Source: Prevotella sp. (GTDB lineage Bacteria; Bacteroidota; Bacteroidia; Bacteroidales; Dysgonomonadaceae). From it: a DNA stretch of 18,539 nt. Position numbers and translations under genes: made by a program. The stretch spans positions 1 to 18,539 of the forward strand of contig JAISES010000496.1 in the NCBI GenBank assembly GCA_031263965.1. Reading direction: 5' to 3'. Shown here piece by piece: positions 16,073-18,539 of this stretch (its first letter is position 1; every line of letters starts with the position of its first letter). The notes beneath the pieces are model-generated. The model searched no databases, was not told the DNA's origin, and saw nothing but the letters and a program-made list of their open reading frames with translations.

Positions 16073-16609
16073 TTATTTCCTGAATATACTGAAGTTTACA
16101 CTGCCATAAACCCTTTTATCTTCGAAGAAAGGCAGATTGGAAAAATCATAATCTTTCGGATGTTCTAAAATAAAAATACCTTCGGGTTTTATTATATCTT
16201 TCACGAAGACTAAACGGGGCACTTCTTCAAAGTTTTTCAGATCGTACGGAGGATCGGCAAAAACAAGGTCAAATTGTTCTTTACAGTGTTCCAGATAGCT
16301 GAATACGTCCATTTTGAGAAGAACCATTTCCGATTGTACCTTTAATTCTCCTTTCGTTTTCTCAATAAATGCCGAATGATTGAAATTTTTCTCTACACAA
16401 ATTACTCGCGGACATCCTCTGGATATTAGCTCAAAACTGATACCGCCTGTACCTCCGAATAAATCCAAAGCTGTAGTTTCTTCCCAGTCAATACTATTAT
16501 TCAGCACATTAAAAAGACTTTCTTTAGCCAGATCGGTGGTTGGCCTGGCTTTGAAATTTTTGGGAGGATCGAATCTGCGGCCTTTATATTTTCCACTTAT
16601 TATTCTCAT
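16073..16609 (-). CDS. rsmD: 16S rRNA (guanine966-N2)-methyltransferase RsmD
   Basis: A 178-residue SAM-dependent methyltransferase, close to the usual RsmD length. The family signature at the N-terminus is visible: MRIISGKYKGRRF and ARPTTDLAKESLFNVL (22-36), the latter corresponding to the RPT-D--RE-LFN segment. The SAM-binding motif I is LDLFGGTGGISFELISRG (48-65), an acidic residue follows motif II (VEKN, about 72-75), and the catalytic motif IV is DPPY at 119-122. It methylates a guanine in 16S rRNA during small-subunit assembly. Its ATG overlaps the TGA of the upstream DUF3822 gene (ATGA at 16606-16609), so the two are translationally coupled. This pairing is common in Bacteroidales. Nothing unusual is seen in the gene. 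Confidence 0.93.
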   Translation of the reverse strand: MRIISGKYKGRRFDPPKNFKARPTTDLAKESLFNVLNNSIDWEETTALDLFGGTGGISFELISRGCPRVICVEKNFNHSAFIEKTKGELKVQSEMVLLKMDVFSYLEHCKEQFDLVFADPPYDLKNFEEVPRLVFVKDIIKPEGIFILEHPKDYDFSNLPFFEDKRVYGSVNFSIFRK

Positions 16610-17412
16610 AATATCAAAGATAGTAAATCGAGAGGAGCTTTCTGTGCATCATCGCTCCAAAAATATATTTCACTGGGGGCATTTGCGAACTCTATATTCT
16701 TAATATAATCGTGCAGGCGGCTGATTATAAACTTGCCGGCATTTCCCGATATGTAAAGATAATCCTTTAACTGGTCAAACTCATACTGTTCCCATAATTT
16801 GAGAATAAAATAGAGTTGATTGTTTACCGGTTCATTTTCGTATGAAAGGCAATGAAGTAACTTCCCATTCGAAAAACAAATAATATCCATAAATTCATCA
16901 TGGAAATTAAGGTGCATTCTTGATCCGTTTTCATTTCCTCCTCTTTTCCCAAACAGGTTTATCAGAAGGTTGGCGTGATGATAAAATTGAGGAGTCCACA
17001 GATTTCTGGAAAGAAACCCGAAAACCGTTTGTTCTATGTTGAATAATGAAATAATATCCTGGTTCTCTATTAAACCCGATGATAGATGCCCCACTTTTTC
17101 TACATGGGTGAAGTTGTACAAATCCTCCTTCTCTTTAGTATCGAAATATGAAGCCGGAACCAGATCGTAGTCTTTTGAGACAAATATGACATTTGTTTGC
17201 CTGAATTGTTGAGTGAGAAAATTCAGATCGAAAATAGTTCGTTGAATATTATCCGGATAATTGTCATTAGCCGAAAAAGTAGTTTCCCGCAGGCAAAAAC
17301 TCTTTCCGGCGTTTGGGTCGGATATAGAGAACATAAAGCCGTTCGTTTTGATGCGAATGGTTAAGATATATTTCTCTGATTGGCCGAGATCTATATTTTC
17401 GGGTAAGAACAT
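16606..17412 (-). CDS. DUF3822 family protein
   Basis: A 268-residue soluble protein without signal peptide or membrane segment. It matches the DUF3822 family, known in Bacteroidota as the partner gene just upstream of rsmD. Visible segments are the opening ENIDLGQSEKYILTIRI, FVSKDYDLVPASYF in the middle and the strand-rich MHLNFHDEFMDIICFSNGKL. The fold is thought to be actin/hexokinase-like (ASKHA), but no enzymatic role is established and I see no clear phosphate-binding signature. The stop codon overlaps the rsmD start by four bases. A TAACTTTG box on the minus strand at 17432-17439 gives a short leader. The gene is divergent from the helicase gene, 82 bases away. Identification is supported strongly by gene order. 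Confidence 0.8.
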   Translation of the reverse strand: MFLPENIDLGQSEKYILTIRIKTNGFMFSISDPNAGKSFCLRETTFSANDNYPDNIQRTIFDLNFLTQQFRQTNVIFVSKDYDLVPASYFDTKEKEDLYNFTHVEKVGHLSSGLIENQDIISLFNIEQTVFGFLSRNLWTPQFYHHANLLINLFGKRGGNENGSRMHLNFHDEFMDIICFSNGKLLHCLSYENEPVNNQLYFILKLWEQYEFDQLKDYLYISGNAGKFIISRLHDYIKNIEFANAPSEIYFWSDDAQKAPLDLLSLIL

Positions 17413-17431
17413 ATTTTAGAATTTCTTTATA

Positions 17432-17439
17432 CAAAGTTA
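17432..17439 (-). promoter_or_regulatory. -7 box for the DUF3822-rsmD operon
   Basis: TAACTTTG on the minus strand is an exact TAnnTTTG match, 19 bases upstream of the DUF3822 start codon. No good -33 element was found at normal spacing. Confidence 0.5.
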
Positions 17440-17460
17440 GAAAAAGATATTTTTATCCAC

Positions 17461-17468
17461 TACTTTTG
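17461..17468 (+). promoter_or_regulatory. -7 box for the RecD-like helicase gene
   Basis: TACTTTTG is an exact TAnnTTTG match on the plus strand, 26 bases before the helicase ATG. Together with the box at 17432-17439 it forms a compact divergent promoter in the 82-base gap. A clear -33 element is not visible. Confidence 0.5.
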
Positions 17469-17494
17469 GTAATCAATTCGTCTTTTAACCAATT

Positions 17495-18539
17495 ATGATC
17501 AGTAATTTCTTCAAAGAAAAAATTAAAATCAACTTCCCGTTTGAGTTAACTTCCGAACAGGAATCAGCCCTTGACAAGATTGTTGATTTTTTGTTTTTAC
17601 AGAAAGACGATTCCATCTTTTTATTGAAAGGTTATGCCGGTACCGGTAAATCATCCTTGCTGGGAGCACTTGTTAAAACGATGAGCGAGTTTAAGCAAAA
17701 GACCGTATTGCTGGCTCCCACAGGACGGGCTGCGAAGGTTTTTTCCTCCTATGCGAATCATTCCGCTTTTACTATTCATAAAAAAATATACAGGCAGCAG
17801 AAATTCGCAGGCGATTATGGAAATTTCGGACTAATGGACAATCTACATCAGGACACTCTCTTTATCGTGGATGAAGCGTCCATGATCAGTAATATTGGAG
17901 GCGATTCGGTATTCGGAACAGGCTGTTTGCTCGATGATCTTATTCACTATGTATATTCCGGAGAAAATTGCCGTCTGCTACTGATCGGGGATTCGGCTCA
18001 GTTGCCTCCTGTCGGGGAAGAAGATAGTCCGGCTTTGCAGGTTCCGGTGTTGGAAGGCTACGGGTTGGAAGTAAAAGACGCTATGTTGTCGCAAATTGTA
18101 CGGCAGGCCGAGAGTTCGGGTATATTATTCAATGCTACGAATATACGTAATATATTGAATCGTGGCGAGACAGAAGATTTTCCGAAACTGGTTCTAGGTA
18201 AGTTCCCGGATATTGTGAAAATATCAGGTGAAGATCTGATAGATGAAATTTCGTCGGCCTACGATAGGGATGGACTGGAGAATACAATGATAATATCGCG
18301 GTCGAATAAGCGGTCGAATATTTATAATCAGGGTGTTCGAAACCGGATATTGTATCGCGAGGAAGAATTGTCGGCAGGCGATATGCTGATGATAACAAAG
18401 AATAATTATTATTGGACAGAGAAAATAGAAGGAATAGATTTTCTGGCTAACGGAGAGATTGTAGAAGTGTTGCGTGTGCGCAGTGAACAGGAACTTTATG
18501 GTTTTAAGTTTTGCAATGTCCTGGTAAGAAGCATGGACT
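17495..18539 (+). CDS. RecD-like superfamily 1 DNA helicase / AAA ATPase (5' part)
   Basis: The frame is open from the ATG at 17495 to the window end, giving 348 residues of an incomplete protein. Helicase motifs are clear. The start has a Q-motif-like region (LTSEQESALDKI, 18-29). Walker A is GYAGTGKSS (46-54), motif Ia is APTGRAAK (74-81), Walker B is VDEASM (125-130) and motif III is GDSAQLPPVG (165-174). This is the RecD/AAA_30 class of superfamily 1B helicases, which translocate 5'-3' on DNA. The C-terminal UvrD-like half and its final motifs lie beyond the window. A short AT-rich leader without Shine-Dalgarno precedes the ATG, and a TAnnTTTG box is at 17461. It is divergent from the DUF3822-rsmD pair, a familiar Bacteroidales arrangement. 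It is not the RecBCD subunit itself as far as can be judged, because no recB or recC is adjacent. Confidence 0.9.
   Translation, partial: MISNFFKEKIKINFPFELTSEQESALDKIVDFLFLQKDDSIFLLKGYAGTGKSSLLGALVKTMSEFKQKTVLLAPTGRAAKVFSSYANHSAFTIHKKIYRQQKFAGDYGNFGLMDNLHQDTLFIVDEASMISNIGGDSVFGTGCLLDDLIHYVYSGENCRLLLIGDSAQLPPVGEEDSPALQVPVLEGYGLEVKDAMLSQIVRQAESSGILFNATNIRNILNRGETEDFPKLVLGKFPDIVKISGEDLIDEISSAYDRDGLENTMIISRSNKRSNIYNQGVRNRILYREEELSAGDMLMITKNNYYWTEKIEGIDFLANGEIVEVLRVRSEQELYGFKFCNVLVRSMD

Noticed and set aside
1..18539. tRNA or rRNA genes, CRISPR arrays, integrase or transposase genes.
   Set aside because: No clover-leaf-like sequence, regularly spaced direct repeats, or recombinase motifs were seen; the repeats at 3444-3577 and 15940-16021 are palindromic single units, not an array.

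Overview
The window is a chromosomal segment of a member of the Bacteroidota, most likely of the order Bacteroidales. The evidence is a SusC/SusD pair with a FecR-type anti-sigma factor, lipoproteins with acidic residues just after the lipid-carrying cysteine, genes without Shine-Dalgarno leaders, and -7 promoter boxes of the Bacteroides type (TAnnTTTG). The genus cannot be fixed from the sequence.

Layout. Positions 1-2114 (+) carry the 3' end of a half-size glycogen/starch synthase and a DUF4270 lipoprotein, separated by a hairpin terminator. Positions 2171-15627 (-) hold the accessory region. In transcription order it contains a FecR-like anti-sigma factor, an STN-containing SusC/RagA TonB-dependent transporter, a SusD/RagB lipoprotein, a DUF4843 lipoprotein, a PKD-like lipoprotein, a lipoprotein with two DUF1735-like repeats and a discoidin-like C-terminus, a TlpA-type thioredoxin-fold protein and, beyond a repeat element, a two-lobed aspartyl protease. 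Positions 16073-18539 return to housekeeping genes: rsmD and a DUF3822 gene (-), and divergently a RecD-like helicase (+) cut by the window end.

How it works together. SusC and SusD would form a TonB-driven import complex for an extracellular ligand. The three following lipoproteins would be surface accessories, and FecR with the SusC STN domain suggests ligand-triggered signalling. No glycoside hydrolase, polysaccharide lyase, sulfatase or esterase is present. The only enzyme-like partners are the thioredoxin-fold protein and the protease, so a peptide or protein substrate is at least as plausible as a glycan.

Points of interest. (1) A 12-bp perfect hairpin plus T-run on the strand opposite susC, with a TAnnTTTG box overlapping the susC start codon, predicts an antisense RNA of about 80 nt, resembling the DonS-type RNAs of Bacteroides SusCD loci. 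(2) The FecR gene has no sigma factor gene beside it. (3) Two palindromic GTCATTGCGA...GAAGCAATC repeats lie immediately outside the fecR-to-tlpA gene run. (4) A 19-bp perfect inverted repeat sits between the DUF1735 gene and tlpA and shares its end sequence with other intergenic sites.
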